A stretch of 64,000 nt of DNA from Palsa-506 sp963755815 (GTDB lineage Bacteria > Actinomycetota > Actinomycetes > Streptosporangiales > Streptosporangiaceae). The DNA lies in contig CAVWLF010000026.1 of the NCBI GenBank assembly GCA_963755815.1, positions 62,001-126,000 on the forward strand, written 5' to 3'. The stretch's first letter is position 1. Each line of letters starts with the position of its first letter. A model generated the notes under the pieces. It made no database searches. It was not told the DNA's origin and worked only from the letters and a program-made list of their open reading frames with translations. This document shows, one piece after another, positions 44,917-53,001 of the stretch. A program made the position numbers and the translations under genes.

Positions 44917-45501
44917 TCATTGCCCGGTCTGGGACGGACTGAGCACTCCCGCGGCCACGGCTACCTCGCGGTAGGCGGCGGCGAGGTCGGCCAGTGAAGC
45001 GTGGGCGTTGAGCCCGCTGGGATTCGGCACGACCCACAGCTGCGCGCCGGCGATGTCTTCGGGCTGCCGGCCGACGCCGGCTTCCGGGCGGCCGAAGGCG
45101 ATGCGGTAGGCGCTGATCCCCAGCACCGCGACCACCGCCGGCCGGATGCGTGCGGTCAGCCGCACCAGGTTCTCCGCGCCGGCGACCAGCTCGGCCGGGG
45201 TCAGCTCGCTGGCCCGGGCGGTCGCCCCGGCCACCAGGTTGGTGATGCCGATGCCGCGATCCAGCAGCAGGGCCCGGTCTTCGGCCGCGAAGCCCGCGGA
45301 CGCGTCGATCAGGTGATTGACGATTCCGGCCCGCAGCAGCGCCGGATAGAAACGGTTTCCGCGCCGGCCGAAATGGGCCTGCACCGCGGCCGTCAGCAGC
45401 CCGGGGTTGATGCCGACGAACAGCAGCCGGGTCGCCGGGCCGAGCAGATCAGGCAGGGTGGCCCCGCGGTACGACTCCAGCTCAGCCCGAGTGAATCCCA
45501 T
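44917..45501 (-). CDS. mug: Mismatch-specific uracil-DNA glycosylase (Mug/TDG type)
   Basis: A 194-residue glycosylase. RLLFVGINPG is the catalytic motif I of Mug/TDG enzymes, with an Asn for catalysis, and VVPNPSGLNAH is motif II that inserts into DNA. It removes uracil, or mispaired thymine and adducts, opposite G, in base-excision repair. I chose ATG 45501; upstream in-frame residues look like noise. It stands divergent to the ArsR gene. Confidence 0.88.
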   Translation of the reverse strand: MGFTRAELESYRGATLPDLLGPATRLLFVGINPGLLTAAVQAHFGRRGNRFYPALLRAGIVNHLIDASAGFAAEDRALLLDRGIGITNLVAGATARASELTPAELVAGAENLVRLTARIRPAVVAVLGISAYRIAFGRPEAGVGRQPEDIAGAQLWVVPNPSGLNAHASLADLAAAYREVAVAAGVLSPSQTGQ

Positions 45502-45602
45502 GGGGTGCAGGCTATGGCCAGGACTCAGGTCAGGCGGTGACCAGCTCAGGCGCTCGGATAGTGGGTTGTGCCGGGCGCACGCCGCTTCTGGCGGTACCGG
45601 CG

Positions 45603-45665
45603 TTGACAAAACGCAGGAATAGTTAAGACATCTTGAGCGAGATATGTCGCTTAAGATATGCTGAG
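45603..45665 (+). promoter_or_regulatory. Promoter region with operator ahead of the ArsR-type gene
   Basis: TTGACA at 45603-45608 is a likely -35 box. CTTGAGCGA (45632-45640), GATATG, then TCGCTTAAG (45647-45655) is an inverted repeat matching at eight of nine positions. TTAAGACATCTTGAG and TTAAGATATGCTGAG form an overlapping direct repeat. The dyad sits just ahead of the start codon, as expected for autorepression. Confidence 0.55.
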
Positions 45666-46275
45666 TGACATGACTGACGGACAGGCGGGCAGATCCGCAC
45701 CCGATCCCAAGGCACTGCGGGCGCTGGCGCATCCGCTGCGCTGGCAGCTCATCGACCTGGTCGGCAGCGAGGCGACCGTGACCGCGACCCGCTGCGCTGA
45801 GGTGCTGGGCGAGAGCGTGGCGAACTGCTCGTACCATCTCGGGATCCTGGGCAAGTACGGCTATATCGAGCTGGTCCCGGGCCAGACCGGCAAGGAGAAG
45901 CCCTGGCGGCTGGCCAGCCGGGACCAGAACCTGGCCCCGGCTGGCCTGGATGCCGAGGGGGAGCTAGCCGCGGAGGCCGCGGCCGAGGCGTTCCTCGGTC
46001 ACGAGTTCGCGCGGATGAGGCAGCGGCTGAGCCGCTACGCCCTGGAGCCGGAGCCGTGGCGCAAGGCCACGCTGGTACTGGGCGCGACGACCTGGATGAC
46101 GGCCGAGGAACTGCTCGATATTTCCGACCAGCTGAAGCGGCTGCTGGTCACGCACGAGGAGCGCGGCGCGGACCCCGCGTCGCGGCCGCCGGGAGCGCGC
46201 GAGGTCCGGCTCTTCGGCGCGACTTCCGTGGCGCCGCCGGTCACGCCACCGCACCACGCTGAGCCCGGCGCCTGA
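45658..46275 (+). CDS. ArsR/helix-turn-helix regulator
   Basis: A 205-residue winged-helix protein: LRALAHPLRWQLIDLVGSEA, ATRCAEVLGESVANCSYHLGIL match the HTH_20/ArsR-like type. The C-terminal half is helical with no clear ligand motif. The start is either ATG 45658 or ATG 45670 (MTDGQAGRSA); neither has a strong ribosome site, so the message may be leaderless. A dyad overlapping the region ahead suggests self-control. The TPR-S41 gene follows after 25 bases and is likely in the same operon. Confidence 0.82.
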   Translation: MLSDMTDGQAGRSAPDPKALRALAHPLRWQLIDLVGSEATVTATRCAEVLGESVANCSYHLGILGKYGYIELVPGQTGKEKPWRLASRDQNLAPAGLDAEGELAAEAAAEAFLGHEFARMRQRLSRYALEPEPWRKATLVLGATTWMTAEELLDISDQLKRLLVTHEERGADPASRPPGAREVRLFGATSVAPPVTPPHHAEPGA

Positions 46276-46300
46276 GGGCGGCCCGGCCATAGGAGGATCC

Positions 46301-47968
46301 ATGCCAGATTTCAGTGACTATGTGCGCACCCTGGCGGGTGCCGAAGCGAAGACCGGCTCGGCCAGCTGGCCGGATGCCGCGGCGCTGTGGGCCCGGGTGG
46401 TAGAGCTCAACCCGGTGGTGGGCCGTCACTGGGTCAGGCTCGCCGAGGCGCGCTACGAGCTTGGTGACTTCGGCGGCGCGCTGGCCGCCTATGACGCGGC
46501 GCAGGGCGCCGGCGTCTGGCTGTACCGGGACGAGATCGAGGCCATATTCCCGGCCGAGATCGCCTACCGGATGGCCACCTGCCACGTCCGCCTCGGTGAT
46601 AAAGACAGTGCCGTGCGGGAGCTGCGCCGGGCGCTCCGGCTCGGCTTGCGTGACCTCGGCCGCCCGAAGGGCGACGAGCACTGGCAGCCACTGCTCGGCG
46701 ACGAGGCCGTGCAGGAGATGCTCGGCATCATCGACACGGCGGACCTGACGCGTGACGAGGGCTGGCGCGCCGACCTGACGTTCCTGGCCGGTGAGATCAA
46801 GCGCCGGGCGTATGCGCCGTTCGCCGGGATATCGGAGCCCGAGTTCGACGCCGCGGTCACCCGGCTCACCGAGGATGTGCCCGGCCTGTCGGACTTCCAG
46901 ATCCTGGCCGGCATAATGCGGCTGCTGCGGCCGCTCGGCGACGGGCATGCGTTCGTCCTGCCGGCCCAGGACGGCCAGGACACGCAGCTGGCCCTGCCGG
47001 TCAAGTTCTACCGGTTCACCGAAGGCCTCTTCGTGACCGCGGCCAGCGAGGCCTACCGCCAGCTGATCGGAGCGCAGGTGCTGAGCGTGGACGGGCATCC
47101 GGCCGACGAGGTGCTCGCCGCGGTCGAGCCGCTCATCAGTCGTGACAATGATCAGCAGGTCAGGTGGATCGGACCCGAGTTCCTCCGCTGGACGCCGCTG
47201 ATCCACGCGCTCGGGCTGATCGGCGATCCCGGCCAGGCCACGCTGACCGTCCGGTTCGCGGACCAGACGACCGGGACGGTGACGGTCGAGTCGGTCGCGG
47301 ACACTTACACCAGGCTGACGGGCCCGCGGCCGGCCGGGTGGATCTCGCTGCCCGACACGGCCAGCCCCCCGCTGCCGCTTTACCTGCGCAACTGCGACGC
47401 CCCGTACTGGTTCGAGTACCTGCCCGACAGCGCCCTCGTCTACTTCCAGTTCAACGGAGTCGGCGATCAGCCCCTGGAGGCGATCGCCGCGTTCTGCGAG
47501 CGCCTGTTCACCTTCATCGACAACGCCCAGGTCGGCAAGCTGGTCATCGACCTGCGCTGGAACGGCGGCGGGAACACCTACCTGGTCCAGCCGCTGCTGC
47601 ACCGCCTGATCGGCTGCACGAAGATCAACCAGCGCGGATGCCTGTACGTGATCATCGGACGCGGGACCTTCTCGGCCGCGCAGAACACCGCGACCGCCAT
47701 CGAGCGCGAGACTAACGCGATCTTCGTCGGGGAGCCGACCGGCTCGCGGCCCAACTTCATCGGCGAGACCATCCCGTTCACGCTGCCCTACAGCAATACC
47801 CTGGTGAACGTCGCGGACCTGTACTGGCAGACCTCCTGGCCCATGGATCACCGGCCCTGGATCGCGCCGGAACTCTACGCGCCGCCCTCGTTCGAGGCCT
47901 ACAGCCAGAACCGGGACCCGGCGATGGACGCCATCCTGTCCTGCCGGGAGCATCTGCCGGGATTCTGA
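46301..47968 (+). CDS. S41 family peptidase-like protein with N-terminal TPR region
   Basis: A 555-residue protein. Residues about 20-115 form TPR-like helices (AALWARVVELNPVVGRHWVRL, ALAAYDAAQ, AVRELRRALRLG). The C-terminal part is of the C-terminal-processing peptidase (S41/Tsp) type: KLVIDLRWNGGGNTYLV near 413-428 and GRGTFSAAQNTATAIE with Ser458 at the place of the nucleophile. No PDZ is evident and no signal peptide, so it is cytoplasmic unless exported otherwise, unusual for S41 enzymes. It is likely co-regulated with the preceding ArsR-type gene. AGGAGG is upstream of the ATG. Confidence 0.85.
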   Translation: MPDFSDYVRTLAGAEAKTGSASWPDAAALWARVVELNPVVGRHWVRLAEARYELGDFGGALAAYDAAQGAGVWLYRDEIEAIFPAEIAYRMATCHVRLGDKDSAVRELRRALRLGLRDLGRPKGDEHWQPLLGDEAVQEMLGIIDTADLTRDEGWRADLTFLAGEIKRRAYAPFAGISEPEFDAAVTRLTEDVPGLSDFQILAGIMRLLRPLGDGHAFVLPAQDGQDTQLALPVKFYRFTEGLFVTAASEAYRQLIGAQVLSVDGHPADEVLAAVEPLISRDNDQQVRWIGPEFLRWTPLIHALGLIGDPGQATLTVRFADQTTGTVTVESVADTYTRLTGPRPAGWISLPDTASPPLPLYLRNCDAPYWFEYLPDSALVYFQFNGVGDQPLEAIAAFCERLFTFIDNAQVGKLVIDLRWNGGGNTYLVQPLLHRLIGCTKINQRGCLYVIIGRGTFSAAQNTATAIERETNAIFVGEPTGSRPNFIGETIPFTLPYSNTLVNVADLYWQTSWPMDHRPWIAPELYAPPSFEAYSQNRDPAMDAILSCREHLPGF

Positions 47969-48016
47969 CCGGGATTTCCGGCCGGGATTCTGGCCGGACG
48001 GATGCCCGGCTCAGTT

Positions 48017-48060
48017 ATCCGGAAGGATCCGCGTCGCCCATGGCGCAAAACCTTCGGGAT
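48017..48060. repeat. Long palindrome, copy 2 (degenerate)
   Basis: Arms 48017-48036 and 48041-48060 with loop CCCA. ATCCGGAAGG starts the left arm and CCTTCGGGAT ends the right one. Several mismatches make it the weakest copy of the family. It lies between two convergent genes and may act as a terminator there. Confidence 0.75.
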
Positions 48061-48109
48061 CATGGCGGACGGATCAGCGCCAGCGGCCGGCTAGCCCATC
48101 AGCGGCGTC

Positions 48110-48994
48110 TCAGATTGCTGCCTGGCCGGCGTCAAAGCTGGCCAGGTAGGTGGCGGCCATGTCCTCGTCGGCGTGGCCGAGCCCGGCCGCCCGGCGGAAC
48201 CGCTCGGCGATCGCCGGGGCGACATCCAGGCGCACGCCCGCCAGGTCCGCGGCTTCGGTGATGAGCCGGGCATCCTTGCCGGCCAGCTCGACGGTGAAGT
48301 TGGGGGAGAAGTCGCCGTCCAGGATCGCGGCGCCCTTGGCCTGCAGGTAGCCGCAGTCGAGCGGGCCGCCGGCCACCGTTTTCAGGAACAGGCGCGGATC
48401 GAGGTCCAGGCCCTTGGCCAGGGCGAGCGCCTCGGCGGCCCCGGTGGTGAGCGCGAGCACCCAGCTGTTGAGGACCAGCTTGAATGCCGAGGCGGTACCC
48501 GGCTCCGCGGCCAGCCACAGCGTCCGCTGGCCGATCGCGTCGAAGACCGGCTGGGCGGCGGCCCGGGCCGTGTCCGGCCCGGCGACCAGGACGGTGAGGG
48601 CGCCCTGCTCGGCCGGCTGCCGGGTGCCGAGCACGGGCGCGTCCAGGAACACCAGCCCGTGCGCGCGGGCCAGCTGGGCGAGCGGCTCCAGGGCGGTCAC
48701 GCCGACCGTGCTGGCCTGCACCCAGACCTGACCCGCGCGCAGGCCGGGAGCGGCCGCCGACATGGTTTCGAGCACCGCGTCGCCATCGGCCAGGATCGTG
48801 ACGATGACGTCGGCGTTCCGCACCGCATCGGCCGGGGTCGCCGCGATGACCGCGCCCGCGGGCTCCAGTGCGCTGGCCTTGGCCAGCGTCCGGTTCCAGG
48901 CCCGCACCGGCAGGCCGGCCCGCAGCATGCTGCGGGCCATCCCGGCGCCCATGATGCCGGTGCCCAGCAGCGCGACCGGCGGCTGATCAGCCAT
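48110..48994 (-). CDS. Beta-hydroxyacid dehydrogenase (6-phosphogluconate/3-hydroxyisobutyrate type)
   Basis: A 294-residue NAD(P)-binding enzyme. ALLGTGIMGAGMARSML is the typical N-terminal dinucleotide motif, DAPVLGTRQPAEQGAL the substrate-binding region (family DAPVSGG), and FKLVLNSW the catalytic-lysine region (normally GNxxK; here the lysine stays). It oxidises a beta-hydroxyacid or reduces a succinic semialdehyde-like compound. GAGGA precedes the ATG. Single gene. Confidence 0.88.
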   Translation of the reverse strand: MADQPPVALLGTGIMGAGMARSMLRAGLPVRAWNRTLAKASALEPAGAVIAATPADAVRNADVIVTILADGDAVLETMSAAAPGLRAGQVWVQASTVGVTALEPLAQLARAHGLVFLDAPVLGTRQPAEQGALTVLVAGPDTARAAAQPVFDAIGQRTLWLAAEPGTASAFKLVLNSWVLALTTGAAEALALAKGLDLDPRLFLKTVAGGPLDCGYLQAKGAAILDGDFSPNFTVELAGKDARLITEAADLAGVRLDVAPAIAERFRRAAGLGHADEDMAATYLASFDAGQAAI

Positions 48995-49069
48995 GTACGT
49001 CCTCGTTTCGGCGGGCTCGCGGGGCAGGCCGTACCGCGCGGGGCGGGTATCGCTCTGTCAAGGCCGGCG

Positions 49070-49504
49070 TTACTGGCGGGGCAGGCGCACGACCGACAGG
49101 AAGAAGTCGTCGATCTGCCGGACGGCCGAGATGAACTGGTTGACGTCGACGGGCTTGGTCACGTAGGCGTTGGCATGCAGCTTGTAGCTGCGCAGGATGT
49201 CCTCCTCCGACGCGGACGTGGTCAGGATGACCACCGGCATGTGGGTGAGATCGGGATCGGACCTGATCCGCTCCAGGACTTGCCGCCCGTCGTACTTGGG
49301 CAGGTTGAGGTCGAGCAGGATCAGGTCGACCCGGGGCGCCTCGGCGTGCGCGCCCCGGCGGTAGAGGAAGTCAAGCGCCTCCTCCCCGTCCCGCGCGACA
49401 TGCAGCTGGTTGCCGATCTTGTTGTCCTCGAAGGCCTCGCGGGTCATCAGCTCGTCACCCGGATCGTCCTCGACGAGCAGTACCTCAATCGCGCGGACGA
49501 TCAT
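49070..49504 (-). CDS. Single-domain response regulator (Rcp1/CheY-like)
   Basis: A 144-residue receiver without output domain. The acidic residues are in VLLVEDDPGDELM, the phospho-acceptor in LILLDLNLPKYDG and the Lys in AYVTKPVD. This is the type that partners with phytochrome-like kinases (Rcp1). It overlaps the kinase gene by ATGA and is the third member of the signalling operon. Confidence 0.92.
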   Translation of the reverse strand: MIVRAIEVLLVEDDPGDELMTREAFEDNKIGNQLHVARDGEEALDFLYRRGAHAEAPRVDLILLDLNLPKYDGRQVLERIRSDPDLTHMPVVILTTSASEEDILRSYKLHANAYVTKPVDVNQFISAVRQIDDFFLSVVRLPRQ

Positions 49505-51216
49505 GCGGTGGTCCCTTCGCTCGTACTGGCGGCGCTGCCGGAGCTGGCCACGGCGTGCTCGGCCGGCCGTTCTGGCTCCGCTGACATGCCCGTTTCGGCG
49601 GATTTAATCCCGGGAAGCGTGAAGCAAACCCGGGCGCCGCCAGCGTAGGCGGTGTCGAGGCTGATCTCGCCGCCGTGCCGCTCGACGATCCGCTTGCAGA
49701 GCGCCAGGCCGATCCCGGTGCCGGCGTACGACTCGCGGCTGTGCAGGCGCTGGAAGATCACGAATACCTTCTCGGCGAACTCCGGCGCGATCCCGATGCC
49801 GTTGTCCTCGACGCAGAACTGCCACATCCCGTCCGGCTCCCCGGCCACCGTGATCCGCACGACCGGATCACGGCCGGGCACCCGGAACTTGATCCCGTTG
49901 CCGAGCAGGTTCTGCCACAGCATGGCCAGCAGGGTCGGGTCGCCGAGCACCTCGGGCAGCTGCCCGGGACGTTCGATCACCGCGCCGGAGTCCCCGATCA
50001 CGACGGCGAGGTCGCCGATCGCGGTGTCCAGCGTCTCGTCGAGTGACAGCTGGACGCCGAGGTCATCGCCCCGGCCCACCCGGGAAAACGTGAGCAGGTC
50101 ATTGATCAGGATCTGCAGCCGCTTCGCGCCGTCGACGGCGAAATCGATGTACTGGCGCCCCCGCTCGTCAAGCTGGTCGCCGTAGCGCTTCTCCAGCAGC
50201 TGGCAGAACGAGGCCACCTTGCGCAGCGGCTCCTGCAGGTCGTGGGAGGCCACATAGGCGAACTGCTCAAGCTCGGCATTGGAGCGCAGCAGGTCGGTCG
50301 CCTGGGCATCGAGGTCCTCGGCCTGCCGGGCCGCCTTCTCCTCGGCGGCGCGCGCGCCGGCCAGCGCCCCGGCCAGCTCGCGCCGCATGGCCTCGACATC
50401 GGCCGCCACGGCTCGCAGGTCCTTGGGGCCGGTCGCCTCGATGTGGCGGCCGAAGTCGCCGCGCACCACATCACGCGCGGCCGCCCCCAGCCGGTCCAGC
50501 GGCCGGACGACCGCGTTGCGCAGGGTCAGCGCTAGCACGGCGGACGCGAGCAGGAAGACGACCAGGATGGCGGCAAAGGTCCAGTTAGTGATCGTGCGGA
50601 TGCTTTCCATCCGGCTGCTGTTGTGGGCCGTGGCCGCCGCCAGGTGGGAGTTCTGGGTGGCGAACAGCGCCCGAAGCTGGTCGAAGGACTGCTTGCTCCG
50701 GTCCAGCAGCCCGGTGTCCCGCCCGTTCAGCGGCCCGTGGCTGGCCAGGGCGATCAGCGGCATGGCGTAGCTGCGGCGCCACGTCTGCGCCGCCTGCTGG
50801 ATGTGGCCCAGATCGGCGGCCAGCAGCTGGTCGTGGCCGATCAGGGCGCGCAGCCTGGCCGCCGCGTCGGCCTGGGTCGCGACCCCCGCGGTGTACGGCT
50901 GCAGGAAGCTCGGCTGGCCGGTGATGCCAAAGCCGCGGACCCCCGTTTCCTGGTCCAGCAGGGCGCCCTGCAGCCGGTAGGCCTGCGCCTGGGCCGGCAG
51001 CACGCTGCCGTCAAGCTCGGCGGAGACCGAACGGCCCTGCGCGAGCAGCTGGAAGATGACCACGGCGGCGGCCACCACCAGGACGGTGAGCAGGGCGAAC
51101 ACCAGGGCGAACCAGCCCTGGACGGTCAGCGCGGGGAAGCGCGGCCCATTCGCGGGCGGACCGGTCCCGGCCGGGTGCTGGCCCGGCCCGGCGGGGTGCG
51201 GGCTGGTCTCGGTCAT
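49501..51216 (-). CDS. Sensor histidine kinase with CHASE3-like sensor
   Basis: A 571-residue kinase. One N-terminal helix (about 36-60), then an extracytoplasmic helical sensor with LLDQETGVRGFGITGQPSFL, typical of CHASE3; a second helix near 220; HAMP (LRNAVVRPLDRLG); a HisKA with phospho-acceptor in FAYVASHDLQEPLRKV; and a HATPase domain with NGIKFRV, EDNGIGIAP and GTGIGLALCKR. It is of the phytochrome/bacteriophytochrome-like kinase group. It overlaps its neighbours on both sides by ATGA: receiver-phosphatase before, single receiver after. Confidence 0.92.
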   Translation of the reverse strand: MTETSPHPAGPGQHPAGTGPPANGPRFPALTVQGWFALVFALLTVLVVAAAVVIFQLLAQGRSVSAELDGSVLPAQAQAYRLQGALLDQETGVRGFGITGQPSFLQPYTAGVATQADAAARLRALIGHDQLLAADLGHIQQAAQTWRRSYAMPLIALASHGPLNGRDTGLLDRSKQSFDQLRALFATQNSHLAAATAHNSSRMESIRTITNWTFAAILVVFLLASAVLALTLRNAVVRPLDRLGAAARDVVRGDFGRHIEATGPKDLRAVAADVEAMRRELAGALAGARAAEEKAARQAEDLDAQATDLLRSNAELEQFAYVASHDLQEPLRKVASFCQLLEKRYGDQLDERGRQYIDFAVDGAKRLQILINDLLTFSRVGRGDDLGVQLSLDETLDTAIGDLAVVIGDSGAVIERPGQLPEVLGDPTLLAMLWQNLLGNGIKFRVPGRDPVVRITVAGEPDGMWQFCVEDNGIGIAPEFAEKVFVIFQRLHSRESYAGTGIGLALCKRIVERHGGEISLDTAYAGGARVCFTLPGIKSAETGMSAEPERPAEHAVASSGSAASTSEGTTA

Positions 51217-52499
51217 GCGCCGGCCTTCCATCCCAGGTGGACCACGGCGATGTCGTCGTCGATGCCGCCGTACCGCGCCGCCGCGGCCTCAGTCCGCTCG
51301 ATCACCGCGTCGACGAACGCGGCTGACGGCCAGCCGGCCAGGTCGCGGGCCAGGTCAGCGAGCCCTTCCTCGCCGAGTCGCTCCGTTCCCGGCGCGGTGC
51401 GCCCCTCGAATATCCCGTCGGTGAACAGCACCAGGCTGGCCCCCCCGGGCAGCGCGATCTCGTCCTCCTGCCAGCTCAGGCCGGGGACCAGGCCAAGCGC
51501 CGGGCCGCCCCTCCGCTCGATCAGCTCGACGCCGCCGGCCGTGCGGAGCAGCAGTCCGGGGTGGCCGGCCCGCAGGATCCGCACCCGGCGCCGGTCCGGC
51601 GGGAAAGCCACCTGGGTCAGCGTGGCGAACACGTGCTCGCCCTCCCGTTCCGCCACCAGCATCTGCTCAAGCAGCTCGATCACCGACGGCGGGCTCGTCC
51701 CGGCCAGCACCAGGGACCGCCACGCCACCCGCAGGCACACGCCGATCGCCGCCTCGGCCGGGCCATGGCCGGAGACGTCCCCGATCATCGCGTGCACGGT
51801 CCCGTCCGGGGTTTCCACCACGTCATAGAAGTCGCCGCCGAGCAGGGCCTGCGCCCGGCCCGGCCGGTAGCGGGCCACTACCTCGAACCGGCCGGTACGC
51901 AGCAGCGGCGTCGGCAGCAGGCCGCGTTCGAGCCGCGCGTTCTCCTCCGCTTGCAGCGCGCTGATCTGCAGGGCGGCCGAGGCCTGCTCGACGTGCTTGC
52001 GCTGGGCCGCGTAGCGGATGGCCCGGCGGAAGACGTCCGGTGCCGACTGTCCCTTGATCAGGTAGTCCTGGGCGCCCGCGGCGACGGCGGCCAGCCCGGC
52101 GCTTTCCTCGGCCAGCCCGGTCAGCACCACGACGGGCGCACCCGGCGCGGCGGCCAGGACCTCGGTGACCACCTCCAGGCCCTGGGCATCGGGAAGGTGC
52201 AGGTCCAGCAGGATGCAGCCGGGGATTCCGCGGCTGCTCAGCAGCTCCTTCGCGGCCGTCAGCGAGCGCGCCTGATAGAGCGTCGCGCGCACCCCGCTGT
52301 CGGCCAGCAGTTCCTCGACCAGCAGGGCGTCGCCGGGGTCGTCCTCGACGAGCAGCAGCGTCTCCGGATCCCCCGGCCACGCCGGGTACGGCTGGCCTGC
52401 GGCGTCCCTGACGCCCGGCTCGCCGGGAGGCGGCTGCGTCCCGGCCGGGCGCAGCGTCCCGGCCGGGCGTAGCGCCGAAGCGCCGGTGCTGGCCGTCAC
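51213..52499 (-). CDS. Response regulator fused to PP2C (SpoIIE/RsbU) phosphatase
   Basis: A 428-residue protein. After a Pro-rich start, a receiver: LLLVEDDPGDALLVEELL, GCILLDLHLPDAQG, QDYLIKGQ; then a linker helix and a PP2C-type phosphatase with GGDFYDVVETPDG, GDVSGHGPAEAA, LVLFTDGIFEG and GGIDDDIAVV. These act in partner-switching on anti-anti-sigma factors. Its phosphatase is controlled by phosphorylation of the receiver. It heads a three-gene operon, with GGAGGTACC ahead of its GTG start. No anti-sigma factor gene is in the window. Confidence 0.92.
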   Translation of the reverse strand: MTASTGASALRPAGTLRPAGTQPPPGEPGVRDAAGQPYPAWPGDPETLLLVEDDPGDALLVEELLADSGVRATLYQARSLTAAKELLSSRGIPGCILLDLHLPDAQGLEVVTEVLAAAPGAPVVVLTGLAEESAGLAAVAAGAQDYLIKGQSAPDVFRRAIRYAAQRKHVEQASAALQISALQAEENARLERGLLPTPLLRTGRFEVVARYRPGRAQALLGGDFYDVVETPDGTVHAMIGDVSGHGPAEAAIGVCLRVAWRSLVLAGTSPPSVIELLEQMLVAEREGEHVFATLTQVAFPPDRRRVRILRAGHPGLLLRTAGGVELIERRGGPALGLVPGLSWQEDEIALPGGASLVLFTDGIFEGRTAPGTERLGEEGLADLARDLAGWPSAAFVDAVIERTEAAAARYGGIDDDIAVVHLGWKAGA

Positions 52500-52858
52500 G
52501 GTACCTCCTTAGCTGCGAACCGGACCGGGGTCTCCGGCGCTTATCGCGGACTGAGAGCAAATGACCAGGATCACTCGGAATAATCTCATCAGCCGGGGCG
52601 AGCGCTGGAAATTACCCATGGCTATCTACCCGGCACCCAATGCTTCGAGCGTGGCTGGGCAGATTGACCCCGTGATAACCGTTTAGTCTGATATATCACC
52701 GACGCGCGGATGTGCGCTTCGTTTTGCCGCGTGCGTCTTTGCTGACCAGGCGCGGCTATCCACCAGGCCGGTGACTTCCATGATTAACGGGCCCCCGGGG
52801 CCCGTGCCGCGGCCATGCCTCAGGCCGTCGGAGGAAGCAGACCGCGCTAACGTCCGCC
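52500..52858. other. Leader and intergenic region without a gene
   Basis: The 360 bases hold no gene I can support; reading frames are shadows. AT content rises around 52560-52700, upstream of the receiver-phosphatase, where its promoter probably lies; I could not identify a convincing -35/-10 pair. Confidence 0.4.
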
Positions 52859-52908
52859 GGGGCCGGTTCCCTCCGCCGGGCTCGACCCCGCCGGAGGGAA
52901 CCGGCCCC
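52859..52908. terminator. Strong hairpin terminator after the DhaK operon
   Basis: GGGGCCGGTTCCCTCCG (52859-52875) and CGGAGGGAACCGGCCCC (52892-52908) form a perfect 17-base stem, extended by partial inner pairing. It lies about 95 bases past the dhaK stop (minus strand). A second small hairpin, GGCCCGG-TGTC-CCGGGCC, lies near 52967. Confidence 0.85.
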
Positions 52909-53001
52909 GCCCGCACCACACCCGGCATCGCGTCGCCGCGCGGTGCCAGGACAACCCCCCGTGCCTGGCCCGGTGTCCCGGGCCCGCAGCAGGGGCCGAA
53001 C

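Noticed and set aside
46241..47953. 570-residue open frame antisense to the TPR-S41 gene
   Set aside because: No recognisable domain and shadow composition; the other strand has conserved S41 motifs.
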